Source of the DNA: Neodiprion pinetum
Lineage: Eukaryota; Arthropoda; Insecta; Hymenoptera; Diprionidae
Assembly: GCF_021155775.2 (NCBI RefSeq)
Contig: NC_060234.1
Coordinates: 4,030,001 to 4,094,000 of the forward strand
Length of the DNA: 64,000 nucleotides
Reading direction: 5' to 3'
A model generated the notes under the pieces. It saw only the letters and a program-made list of their open reading frames with translations, was not told the DNA's origin and did not search any database. Positions 13,701-25,104 of the stretch are shown here, one piece after another. The position numbers were made by a program, and so were the translations under genes. Position 1 is the stretch's first letter; every line of letters begins with the position of its first letter.

Positions 13701-16632
13701 ATTGTAACGACGCAAGGTGTTTTGTTGAAAAAGTTTTGCACGGTTTAAACAGCCAGAGCATAGAGCCAATTGCGGTAGCGTTTCTAATGCAAAGCGTATC
13801 CGCATCTGGGATTTGTAACGTATTTGGAAATTTGATATCAAATTCAAACTGGAAATATATATTGACGAATAAAATTCCACTGTTGTCATATTACGACGAT
13901 GAATATTTACCAAAAAACTTGATATCGTATCTGTCGCACTGCAACGAGTCGGATCGATCCTTAATAAAGCTGCTGACTCAACTTCTAAAATCCTGGAGCA
14001 ACAGAAGTATCCTGAATCACATCACGTTCGAACAACACATTTTTATTACAAAGCTGATGATATTGTCCTTAAAAGAATTGCATGATCGACTAACACCTGC
14101 CGACAGAAACACGATACTGAGTTTAATGTTCTCTGGCACTCAAGCGCACCTGGAAATGGTTCAACCAAAGCTGAGAGCCATCGGTATGATTACCGCTGAG
14201 ATTTTTACAGAAATTTTAAACAAATCCATGTCTGGGGCGGAGCTAAAATTTGAGTACGACGAAATGGGCGAGGATGTGGTAGAAATGACAAAGGAATTGA
14301 GGCAGATCAAAATTCATTATAATCCGAGCAAACGAGCAAGAAACGACGCTGAGTTGGTAGTTGAAAATTTAGAGTTTTACGAAATTGGAGATAAAATGTT
14401 GTATCAACTTGGCGTCAAGTGCAAAATATTGCGAGATTTGACGGTGAAAAATATCAATGAAAACACAAGTCCTCGTCCTGTTGAAGAGCCACAAGATACC
14501 GGACACGGAAACTCAGCGAAAGATGATATTCAGCCAAACTTGATCCCGGAAGATGAAGAAGATCTTGACAGCGACGACGATTTGACACCGTACGACATGT
14601 CAAACGATACAAAAATATCCCAGAGCAAAAGACCCGCCTATTTGCGCGATCTTCGTGATAATCTAACCGATCCACAGACGAACAGTGATCCGGACGTATT
14701 TTCTGGTAGCATGGAAATTTGCGAGGAATTGATATTGTCTCAACTTCCAAACGATGATGTTTCCTTTGGTATTGAACTGTTGGAGATACTCGTTACGCTG
14801 GGTGAAAAGAGTTACGTTGAAAACTTTGAAAGTTTAAAATTCAATTCCTGCACAGCAATTGTAACTGTATTTCCAAAAGAATCAGCCGAGTATTTGTGCA
14901 AACAATTTCACGCAGAAATTGGAACGTATTCCGTAATGCAAAGGCTACTTTTTCTCGAAGTTTTACAAGATGCTGCAAAAAAATTGGCAAACTGTAAATT
15001 GGAAGACGATGAACCTGCGTCTTTGACACCAAAGACCCGTTCAGAGATGGAAAAAAAGAAGGCAAAGCCGATATCGTTGACGGTAGAAACGGATAGAACT
15101 AAAAAATACGAAACGCTGTTCGCCGACGACTTTGAAATAAGTGATATCAACGAAGCGAACAGGGTCGATTGGGAGGAAATAGTCAACAAAAGAATCCAAT
15201 CTAATACAAGGCGACTGACGCATGGAACCAAACTTCCTAAAACTGCGGTCAACAAATTCGCCAATGTAGCGTCATCCTTTTTTTATCCATTGTTATACGG
15301 TTTCGGTCGCAAAGGAGCTCTGATGTGCGGCACTCCAAAAATATACGAAGATCAGGATTGCATTCTGCTAGTAAACTTTCTTAAAACACTTTCGGTATTA
15401 ATGGTCTCTGCGAATAATTGCTACCTGGCACCAAAAATGGGCAAGGAAATATTGGATCTGTCATGGACGCTGAGATATCACTACGAAGGAAAAGTTAGAA
15501 TGGCTGTTATACAAAACATCGCTTCTGTTGTCATTTCGACACCGACGCATTTCCTTACTACCGAATTATTCGAGCAAATATTTGACGCCAGAAACTGGCT
15601 TGCCGACATTTCGCAGAACACTTTCAGAGGCGATCCAAACGCTAGTTGCAGAAGTCTGGGTATTAACGTTCTATCTCTGATCGACTCAGTCATTGGCTCC
15701 AGTCTCAATAAACTCTGAGATTTAAAAATTTTACAATTGTGAGATTTAGAGACTTATTGCGACATTATTATATGATTTCGATATATTTTTACACATTAGT
15801 TTTTACCTTGAAATCCTCAATTATTTCCTCCATATTTTTGGTATATATCATTAAATAATAAAATCTTGTCTTTGTAAGAAAAGTGTATAGAAATAGGTAA
15901 AAGTTATCAAATTTTCGTTCGCCAAAATTCATTAACCATGCTTTTTTAAACCTGTTGTAAATATAGATTTAATTTTTTTCTTTGTTCCTATCAAAATCGA
16001 ATAAATAAACGTTTTGCAAAATCCGACAACTACCTTTCTGAAATTTTTCACATTTACATTACAACGAAAATATAGGTAATATGTTTTACTAATTCATTAA
16101 CGAAAGGTCATTACAGAGGCGAATCATTGAAAAACGATATTCTTCACATATTATATTTTTTGTCAAAGGTCCGATGAGCATGACTGGAAGTACGACTCTT
16201 CTGACGCCAATGTCTACAAGTGCAAAAGGCCAACCGACGACTGGTGTCAACACAACGCCAGTTGGATCAACGTGGGCTGGCGCTGGGCTGAATATTGATT
16301 TGGACAACATAATGGGCAGCAAAACGAAACAATCCGGGCCAGCACCGACGATGAATCAACTAGCAAGCAATAGTCCGCAACATCAACCGAAAGGCATAGG
16401 TAAATGCGATTGTTATATCGTTTACTTGAAACTTGCCGACAGTCTGAAGTCAATGGCGCGAGAGTTTACCGTTTATAATATACTTGATAACGCGTTTTTT
16501 TCTTTTCTTTGAAAAGAGGAATTTGTTTCAGCAGCAGTGCCGAACATGGGTATGATTTCGCCAACGATCAATCCGCAACAGCAACAGCAACAACAACAGA
16601 CTAACATTGGATTTTTCCCCGCATTTCAATGA
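7783..16632 (+). CDS. lqfR: EpsinR / CLINT1 (liquid facets-Related), Golgi epsin isoform, 620 residues
   Basis: This clathrin adaptor acts at the trans-Golgi network and endosomes: the ENTH domain binds phosphoinositide and SNARE cargo, and the tail binds AP-1/GGA and clathrin. Coding exons: 7783-7823, 9613-9692, 10312-10433, 10590-10972, 11090-11306, 11774-12317, 12492-12635, then either 16169-16399 and 16532-16632 (this isoform) or the Tel2 exon at 12915-15718. All are GT-AG and phases close to 621 codons including the stop. The ENTH domain spans residues 1 to about 150: MMNMWKMRELMDKA, VREATNDDAWGPTG, SLLLLNYLVRNGSERVV, REHIYDLRSLENY, KDQGINIR. The tail carries acidic-phenylalanine ear-binding motifs (TDFGDFASAFGG, DEFADFTSAFD) and ends in a Q8 run and GFFPAFQ. 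The start could be the first or second of the two adjacent ATGs. The identity is secure; choice of the 3' exon is inferred from splice sites. Confidence 0.95.
10073..10092. repeat. Perfect 8-bp hairpin in EpsinR intron 2
   Basis: CTGGCTCC, a four-A loop and GGAGCCAG form a perfect stem-loop in the intron between exons 2 and 3. It is too short for a microRNA precursor and has no T-tract, so I assign no role. Confidence 0.35.
12915..15718 (+). CDS. Tel2: Tel2/TELO2 exon of the EpsinR gene (alternative terminal exon; fusion protein of 1444 residues)
   Basis: Tel2 with Tti1 and Tti2 forms the TTT co-chaperone that stabilises PIKK kinases (TOR, ATM, ATR, SMG1, DNA-PK). This exon follows a TTTCCTTGCAG acceptor at 12914. 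It joins phase-perfectly to EpsinR exon 7 (which ends at 12635) and stays open for about 934 codons to TGA at 15716-15718. Recognisable parts are an N-terminal alpha-solenoid, the acidic linker with DLDSDDDLTPYDM (14564-14602) followed by KRPAYLRDLRD, and the C-terminal Tel2 domain (WEEIVNKRIQSNTRRL; FANVASSFFYPLLYGF; ARNWLADIS). No ATG lies between the acceptor and the start of homology, so Tel2 appears to be made as a translational fusion to the ENTH protein, as known for Drosophila lqfR. Poly(A) signals follow at 15857 and 16000. Confidence 0.93.
15719..16168 (+). terminator. 3' UTR of the Tel2-containing transcript with poly(A) signals
   Basis: AATAAA occurs at 15857-15862, 16000-16005 and 16004-16009, after the Tel2 stop and before the next EpsinR exon at 16169. 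This suits a transcript that terminates inside the gene. A TGTAAATA Pumilio-type site lies just upstream, at about 15956. For the epsin isoform the same bases are intron. Confidence 0.6.
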
Positions 16633-19600
16633 AGCATTTAGTTCGATCCGAACATAACTGAACGACTCTTCTTCCAACAAGAAATATTAAATTAACCGAG
16701 CAATTTAATCGGTAAAGGCTTGCTGTACTGAAAAATTCCACCGATTATCCAAGTTCTAAGATAATCGCGATTTTTTAATTCAGTTAAGAAATTAACAAAT
16801 TGGTGGTAACAACTTTTTTAAAACATGGTGCGTCGCGATCAATAAGTTTTTATCGTAATCGGAGAATTGAATGAATAACAAAATTTAAAAAAAAAAAACA
16901 ATTTTCAATCAAGAATTGGAAACATTTCGCAAAATGTTGAAATACGGCGCTGAAAGTGTTGAGAACAAGGAAAAAAAAAAAAAAAAAACTTGTTTTTATT
17001 GCTACTGTGTGCGTATTATTTTTTTTTTTTTTTGTATACTAGAAATTTATGTACATAAATATCTGCGCGTATGAATGATTAATGAAGAATGCCAAAGGCC
17101 TTCGGTTACATGCTATAGCAGGTCTATATATTTAGATAGGTGAAAGAAATTTGTACGAAAAATCCGTGAACATGAACAATACTGCGTTGGGTAGAATGAA
17201 TGATTGAGAAAAAGGAAAAAAGAAAAAAAAAAACAAAAAACAAACAATTCATAAAAAATTAATTACGATAAGGATGATCGCAAAAAAATTGTAAATCACT
17301 TTAGTTTGACGAAACGATTATTGCAACGGCAGCTGTTTAAGATACTCTTCAATATTGTGATGCTATATGTATATGCTTTGAAAATATCAACTATACTATT
17401 CAGGGAAACTATCGATACAGAATAAAATTTCATCGCGCTCTCGCATATGCACCTTTCAAGGTGTTAGTAGACAAAACCGAAATGACGTTACTAATCCTCG
17501 CAGGATATAATTTTTAGAAACAACTAGAGTGAAATCGATTGAAATATTGCATTTACCTTAACTGAATTCGAAGTTTTCAAATTAGCATCTTTTAGCTGAT
17601 TCGTGTACAAAATTTAACGTGCACATGCGCATAATTGAACAACAAAAAAAAGTAACGTGTATACAATACAGGGTGCCTCGAAAAAAAAAACAAAAAAAAA
17701 AGAAAAAAAAAAACAAGAAAAAATATGTTTCTTTTTTGTTGAAAAGTTATCTTTCAACGTTACCATGATATTATTATTAAGTGTTCGATTTATGAAAACT
17801 GTGCAAACAGATTATCGCAGAATATTCCAATTGATTTTGAAAACGGTTGATCGCATAAACTGAATTGCACAGCTTGGCATACTTTGATCTTGATCCCTGA
17901 AGCGGTCGTGAAGTTGCAATTTACTGGTCGCTAAAGAGATTTCGAATCAGCAATAGCAATAAAGATTTATCATTGAAACGACATTAGACATAGACGATAC
18001 GTCATGGTATGTATGAAAATACCAACACAGATAAATTGTCGTTTTGCTGAATTCACTTTCAACATGTAGCGTAAGATGTATATAATGCTACAAGACCTGT
18101 CGTATCGTAATAAATAGCGAGTAACAGGTACGAGTATAAAAAAAATAGGTTTTTCCGATCAGCGATGAATACGTGCTTCCATGGCACAAACCTAATTTTT
18201 TTTTTTTTTTTTTTTCTGCCGTTAATATTGCATGTGATTACAAACCGTACACGTGGATTGAATAGATAACGGTGAAAATGTAAGAACAATATTATAATAT
18301 ACATATTCTATAAAAATGCGAGAATGGTATACGTAATGAATGAATAAGATAAATATATGATAAACGATATAGACTTTCGTCAAGTTAGCACAAAACCGTA
18401 GCGCAATAGTGTATAAATTGCAGCAAATTTAAATTGGACATATTTGTTGAACGAAATATCATTTATATACTTATATACATAAAAAGAAAGTAAAGGTAAA
18501 ATGTATGACATACCAAATCTTGTTTGATGCAATTATTGGGCCCACCGTTGTTCATCGGTGACCATGAAAATTGCATATATCGCGTACCCGAAGCTGTGAA
18601 ATGTTTGATGACTACCGTTATACGAAAATTTATTTCATTATTCTATTACGAAATAAAGAAAACATGCATCATGGAAGAAAAACAAAAAATGAAAATAAAA
18701 AATGAAGGAGCTATTCCTTTACAATAATTAAATGACGAAATGCATATCTTACAGATTATAAGTGATTCGAATCGATCTTTGTTTCAAATGAAGAGAATAA
18801 AATAAATAATGATTAATAGTTAGATCGTTAAGAACAGGAGAAATAGATAAATAAAATGAATAAGAATAGCCTTATTTTCAAACAGGAAGCTAACATGTTA
18901 GATATAGTTTATGGACTTTGCATGGACTAAGATAAAAAAAAAAAAAAAAAAAAAATTATGATCTTTGTTCGCATAAATTTCCCACAGATAGTTAGAGCCC
19001 TTGGATAAACGGTCCTGATGTAAAGTCCACGAGTTAGCAATATATCACAATCCTAGGATAATTTTACTCATATTTTAAACCCTTGTATTTCATAATTGTA
19101 TATGTAAAACTTTTTAATTCACTTTCTTTCTAATCTACTTTCCTAAATTCATGTCAAGCAGGATTAATTAGTTTAATAAGAGAAACCCCCCCCCCCCTCT
19201 GTTTGATTGAAAATATTATTTAGTTCAAATTCGTGAACGATATGACATACATACGTTTAGAAAATATGTACCGAAGAAAAAAAATTTCCGCCTCGATTAT
19301 ACATTTTTTGTTTTAAATTTACGCGCAACATAGTTTTGCGGTTGTAACATTTTTCCGTTATCTTTTTTTTTTTTTTTTTCTCATCACGCCTGTCTTACAT
19401 TGAGACTGAACTGCCCTATATTATTTTTTCCAATTTATGTATGTACCTGTACCTACCTACCAATGTATAATATCTTCTCATCTACATCACATGCATTTAT
19501 TAATATACAGGGCGAAATAAATATAAAAAAATAAAAAAAAATAAAAAAAAAAAACCGTACAGTCAGCCTACGGATATAAGGACACGATACCTGTCTCAGG

Positions 19601-20580
19601 TTACTATTGTTATAGTTAATGAACATGTTGCAATAATGATATATGATAATGCATGGTGAAAATGAACCAGGTATATAAAAGATAAAATGTATAAATCATT
19701 TATAGGTTTTCACAATTAAAAGCAGACTGCTAAATTCAATTTGATAAAAGCGATTACTTTTAGTGCGATCAAAGCTGAGGCTTTGACAATTAAGTGTTGT
19801 TTTAATAAAAAAAAAACATATAGCGGAGTACTTTGAATGCAACTTTGTATTGGAATAATTTTGTTTCACAAAGAAGCACGGTTTTTTGTTGTTTATTATT
19901 ATTATTATTATTTACTCACAGATCAGAAGCAGGCCTACTATAGATGATAATAAAAATACATGTACGTGTACTACGGTTTAGAATTAAAAAATTGTACACA
20001 CGATAATGTTAAGCTTCTAATAAGCTGGGTTCCCAATTGTATTATATATAAAATATATTTACCTGAATTGTAACTTTTAATTTAGATATTTATACCTGTT
20101 ACAAGTTAATTTTACCATATTAAATGCTCATTGGTGCTGGTATTAATATATTGGATGTTTCTCAACTTTTTGCCATTCTTAATTACCCGTCTTTTATCCG
20201 TTATTGATTATCGTTATCAGAGAATCAGTCGGGTGAGTTATAATTAACAATAATGAAGATAATCATCCACAATATTCGATAGTTTTCAAGTATTTTTTAA
20301 TATTCCGTATTCAATGTACAAATTACGGTATCAGCTTTTTACGGAAATGTACTCAAACATCCAAAGCATAAAGTATTTCTTTCTGTTTGGATGTTTGACA
20401 AAGATAAATGATCCAAGTGAATGTGTACAGAAGCAGAATGTCAAGTTTTTGCAGGATAAAAAACGTAAACATTAGATGACAATAATCATGGTTGCATGGT
20501 CAATCCTGTCAATTTCATATAACGAACTAAGAAAGGATTTGAATAATAACAATAAAATATAATTGTGGTGGTCCAGTGTC
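16633..20580 (+). other. Long AU-rich 3' UTR / intergenic region
   Basis: About 4 kb without a recognisable coding region follows the EpsinR stop. It contains several AATAAA signals (for example 17421-17426 and 17958-17963), long homopolymers (A runs near 16970-16990, 17690-17715 and 18933-18955; T runs near 17020 and 18197; a C run near 19187-19197) and a TTA microsatellite near 19895-19911. A Pumilio-type TGTACATA is at 17050. Insect genes often have long 3' UTRs; where this transcript ends is unclear. The small open frames (17657, 18524) are low-complexity. Confidence 0.5.
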
Positions 20581-20586
20581 TTTATT
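20581..20586 (-). terminator. Possible poly(A) signal of NOP56
   Basis: TTTATT on the plus strand is AATAAA on the minus strand, 654 bp past the NOP56 stop. A second candidate lies at 20772-20777. Either could end the NOP56 transcript. Confidence 0.35.
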
Positions 20587-21239
20587 TACAAAATTCGAAC
20601 ATTATGAATTAAACTTATCAAGTTAATAGACTGCAGACTGAGAGACAAGATACAAATACTTTGAACAAAAAGTGCTAATTGCGGTGTATTCCTTTGTCGT
20701 TATGTAAGATATTGTATTTTAGATTGACTATTCGACCATGTGTACACAAGTTCTATGCAAATACTGAAATATTTATTTCTCAACAGAATACCCAAACCGA
20801 TTTCTTTATAGATAACCGAAATTAAGACTAAATTAGAAGAAACTTTTTTTTTTCCATCGACTAAAATATTTTCTTCGACTTGAAATTACAATTTCAAACT
20901 AGATCTTAGCGGCGAAACAGGCTTCTGCATTCATTCAGTTGTCTGTCAGGTCGTAAAAAATCTTTCACACCTCACTCCTCTAAATCAGATACATTTCAAT
21001 ACATACAAGTGTTACATGCATTGAAATGCATAAAAATGTAAAAGTAAACAAAATAGGTAACTAACATATCTTTTGTAAATATTGTAAACTTTACTGAGAA
21101 AGCCTCATTGTCTCAATGTCTGTAGTAATGAAAATGCACTCTTTCAAGTTTTGAATATCGTCGCATCATCTATTAGATTTCATTTGTAAATGAAATACAA
21201 CTTAGATGACGAGATCGAATAACCTCAGCCGTAGTTCAC

Positions 21240-23680
21240 TCACTCGTCATTTTGACTCTTGGACTTCCTTTTCTTCTTCTTTTTGGGTACGTCATCGTCG
21301 ACCTCAGCTTCGACTGTACCATTGTCAACCGCAGCTCCGTTTGAGTTGCCATTTTCGATATTTTCGCTCTTTCTTTTCTTGTCTTTTTTCTTTTTCTTTT
21401 TCGGAGACTCTTCCTCAGCAGCGACGACAACCTGTGCAGCCTCTTCCAGCGCCTCTTTCATGACGTCTATGTTCTTCTTGGGCACGTCCCCTGTCTCATA
21501 GAATTTCAGCCTGTCCTCGACTTGCTGGCGCAATTTCTCGCCAAATATACTGGACGGGGTGTCTGTGAAACAGTCGATTCTAGACGCGATGGAACACTTG
21601 TTTGCCAGGTATCTCGAAATTCTTCCCTTATTTTTGGCACCTGCCCTTCCAATGAACGTGGAATGAAACAGCAACCCGTACTTAGGGGTATTTCCTTTAG
21701 TTTTCAATGCTCTGAAAAGAGCCTTCTCGGCACCCAAAATCTGCACCGTTGACGCGGGATACTTTGCCAAATTCGTCAGAGACCCTGCGTGCGCGATCAG
21801 TCGAGCCCCGACTTGATCGCCGATTAGAGTTGCTAGATTCGGAGCGACACCAGCCATTTTACACCTCAAGTATTCGGCCAGCTGTTTTCTATAGTCGGCC
21901 AAAGCGATTACTCGTCCAGCAAACATTTCTATATTCAGAAGATCAACAGGGCTGATGTCCATTCCCATAGAAGATTTCGACGCGTCAATTATAGCCTGAG
22001 CTTTTGCGCTATCCATTACAATTTCTTCGAGTGCTTCAAGTTTCTCCTCGGTTAACTCCTTGCGATTTTTTATAAGTTGCGCTACCTTGGCGAAGAGGTA
22101 ATTTTCGGGTACAATTTTCACAAGCTCTGGAAAGTGGTAGCTGTACCACTCGCTGTTCACGGTAATGAATGAACAAAGATCAGCATTATACAATTAAGTC
22201 AAATAATTATTTTGTAATCGGATCACCGATACATTTCTAGTAACGTTTCCATGGGTGACAAAATTTTACACGTTTTAATGATTTTTTGAGAACTATAATT
22301 CGTCTAATGAGTAAATTTCGTTTTAGTTTATCTATTAACAGAGTTAAAAACAGTTGAACCATTGATTTGATTTTAGTCATCATGTATTGTAATTTTACAG
22401 TAAAATGAAGAAATTTTACCAACAAAATTTCTCAACCGAGTTCTTTATAATCATGATTTCATTTGAATATTTGCTCACTGGAATGAAACCAATATACCGA
22501 ATGCATACAGAAAAGGAGATTTCAACTGGCTAATAAATCAAATCAACTCAACAGAAAATTATTGATCTAGAACATAATTTCTGATTGGCAATAAACAAAC
22601 GAATAAGGTTTTCAGAAGGCCAAAAAGTTTGTTTGAATCACAGATTACGCGACTGATAATTATGAAAATCAATGTTTGTAAGGTGATTATAACATGAATG
22701 GAATCGTGAATCTTTTGAAACGGTTGGTAAAATGAACCGATCTCCATGAAATATATTACTCACCGTATACGCATGCTGAATGTGTTGACGTCCTTGTCGA
22801 GTTGATCAAGGAGCGCTATGCTCTGAATAATCATATTGTCTACCCTGTGTACGTTGAACTTGACTTTAGCCCTTGAATAGCTGTGTCCTAAACCAAGTTG
22901 GGCAACGCCAGAGCTTTTTGCTGTAAATCCCTTGACGAGATTGTGAAAATGATAGCGTATGCCTCTGATAAGTTCGGGCACAACGCCGGTATGATCGCAC
23001 TTCACATCCAAAGCTTCGGCGATGCTCGCGCCAAGTTTAGGATCGGCGACGCCAAGAATGAGCTTTTTTCTCTTGCTAGGCAAACTTGAGTCTAGGAACA
23101 GTTTCAGGTCGTTCGGCACTACGCCTTCTGATATGCTGTTTACATTCTCTAGAGCAGCGAGAGCAGTCTTGAAAGGCAAAAAACCGACCAACTTAACGAC
23201 TCCATGAAAACGGCCCAAGTCTGTTACCGACTCTTCGACTTGGGGCAAGAGAATGCCGACTTCTTCAAATTCCTTAACGCTGAACAAGGCGTAGCCCGCA
23301 GCATGTTCAAACAGGACGCAGAGCTTCGACTGTAAGAATTAACAAAAGATATCGAACAATTCGTTGTTGTTTTGTTTCCGAAAATCATTCTTCGCCAGTC
23401 GTTTCGTCGAATATCTCACAAGTGACGCGGCTTTGATACGAGATTGACTTTGATAGAAGAAAACGATTTTGGGAACAATTATTTGTACTTAGAAGTAAGT
23501 GAAACAGTTTGAAAATTGTGTAATGATTTTGGTGCAACAGTTTTTCGGGCCCGAAACGAATCACGAGGAATGATATTGTTTACCTATCATGATCCGTCTC
23601 ATGGTGAATTACAGAATAAAGTTTTTCGTCGGACTTTAGTGATATTATATAGTTTTGCAAATTCTGATGCTTCTTACCAT
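21240..23680 (-). CDS. Nop56: NOP56, box C/D snoRNP core protein (493 residues)
   Basis: NOP56 pairs with NOP58 and fibrillarin on box C/D snoRNAs to guide rRNA 2'-O-methylation in the nucleolus. Exons in transcript order: 23680-23678 (the ATG alone, followed by a GTAAGA donor), 23329-22764, 22152-21240. The phases close exactly. The product begins MSKLCVLFEHAAGYALF (NOP5NT domain). The NOSIC/Nop core follows, with GLGHSYSRAKVKFNVHRVDN, SSMGMDISPVDLLNIEMF and ARLIAHAGSLTNLAKYPAST, and then GNTPKYGLLFHSTFIGRA. The tail is lysine-rich (KKKKKKDKKRKSE) and acidic, as is usual for nucleolar NOP56. The single-codon first exon is inferred from a strong donor next to ATG at the right place and from the fit to the family N-terminus. 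The introns are 348 and 611 bp; I could not confirm a hosted snoRNA. Confidence 0.94.
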
Positions 23681-23910
23681 TTTTTAATCACATTCGTGCA
23701 CTATTAAACAAGTAAAATGCTATCGGAGATTTCACACACGACACATAGCCTCTACACGGCCATGTGCACGGGAAGTGAGTTTGACGCCATTTTAAAAACT
23801 TTTAGCTCTCAGCTCTCACATCACGGAGCAATCAAGATAGACAGTCATTTGTTTCGCAAATACATGGTATAGAGTTCAGCGGGCCGCCATTAGAGTGCGA
23901 GACGAGCAGT

Positions 23911-24060
23911 ATGGCTGAACTTTTGAATCAAATGCTATGTAAAAGTCGATGGCAAATACTGACAAATATACGTGTAGTATCGTTCAATGATTCTCATAAA
24001 AGTATTTTATCGTACTTGTGGTCAATTTGGAGGGTTGCCGTATCCGCTAATACATCGTAA
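23911..24060 (+). CDS. Small open frame or first exon divergent from NOP56 (uncertain)
   Basis: ATG at 23911 begins 49 codons (MAELLNQMLCKSRWQI...) ending in TAA at 24058. A strong ACATC|GTAAGT donor overlaps the stop, so it may instead be a first coding exon. It starts 230 bp from the NOP56 ATG in the opposite direction, as expected for a shared bidirectional promoter. A second good donor (AACAG|GTAAGTG) follows at 24188/24189. I do not recognise the peptide and found no convincing downstream exon. Confidence 0.22.
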   Translation: MAELLNQMLCKSRWQILTNIRVVSFNDSHKSILSYLWSIWRVAVSANTS

Positions 24061-24864
24061 GTAATGTCGTGGTTATGCAAAGCTGCGGTAACCTTTACCT
24101 CGAAAACAACGGCAGAATACGTGTTCTTCGATGATTGAACAGACACACAATTTTTCATGAAGATTTTAAGTACCGTCGATTTTAACAGGTAAGTGTATTG
24201 CTTTCATCGATTTTCTTTTTTCTTTTATCGAAGCCAGAGAAATATTCGATGGCTCGATGAGGGATTTTCTCTTGTTATTGGTTGCATTGAATTTAAATAA
24301 AATGGCCGGCCGCCAAGACTGATTGTAAGAAAATGAGTATGGCTAATTGGACTTTGCACACATTTTTGTCTTACTGCTAAAAATTAATGTGGAAACAATT
24401 GATCTTGAAAACATTAAAATGATTTTTCTATTTTCTACTTGATTTTATCAGAATAAGTTACAGCCTAGTACTGTAGAATTTTGAATCAAAAGCAAATATT
24501 ATGATTACGTTGTTGCAAATTTATTCTCGAATATGACACGAGTTTCGAATAAGATGAAAATTAGTTTCCTAGTTTGGATTGACGATACCCAGTACCGTGG
24601 AAAACATGACTCTCTAACCTCATTCTTTTCACAAAAACGTTAACAAATGAAGATAAATTCTGACTATTGATATCTGTTTATTTAAATTCAATAAATTAGA
24701 TATGCTCATTTCCACACCACTGTAAGCAGTAGAGCATCCGGTGCGCTTTTTTTTTACGTGGTATCCCCAGTAGGCCTATTCCACGACGAAGAATTGTAAA
24801 ATTGACCTTAGTTTTTCGTAGATTTTCCGTATGATTATTTTTATAATTGTTAATTCGTCATTCG

Positions 24865-24995
24865 TATAGTAGAGTCGGTTGAATTTAACTACGAGATGAA
24901 TTGGACAGTTCTATAGGAAGCACATTTCTTCTCGTATACTTTCCTGTAGAACAGTTCAATTTATTTGGTAGTTCAATTTAACCTACTGTAGTATA
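24865..24995. mobile_element. Small foldback MITE-like element
   Basis: The left arm TATAGTAGAGTCGGTTGAAT, continuing through AATTGGACAGTTCTATAGGAA, is mirrored by the right arm (TTCCTGTAGAACAGTTCAAT ... CCTACTGTAGTATA). Nearly the whole 131 bp forms one imperfect hairpin with TA at both ends. It is non-coding and resembles Tc1/mariner-derived MITEs. Confidence 0.6.
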
Positions 24996-25104
24996 TGTAG
25001 TTTGTTTGCTAATTGCCCATTATGGATAAAAATATGATTGTTTTTTATGATAGATGATCGAAATAATTTTTTTTTTTTCGACAATCGAACAAATTGTTGG
25101 TTAT

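Noticed and set aside
12938..15718. Tel2 as an independent gene starting at 12938
   Set aside because: The codon there is TTG, not ATG, and the exon is preceded by a splice acceptor at 12914 with frame continuing from EpsinR.
22153..22763. Box C/D snoRNA inside the NOP56 intron
   Set aside because: A TGATGA is present on the minus strand near 22377-22382, but no CTGA D box sits at a suitable distance.
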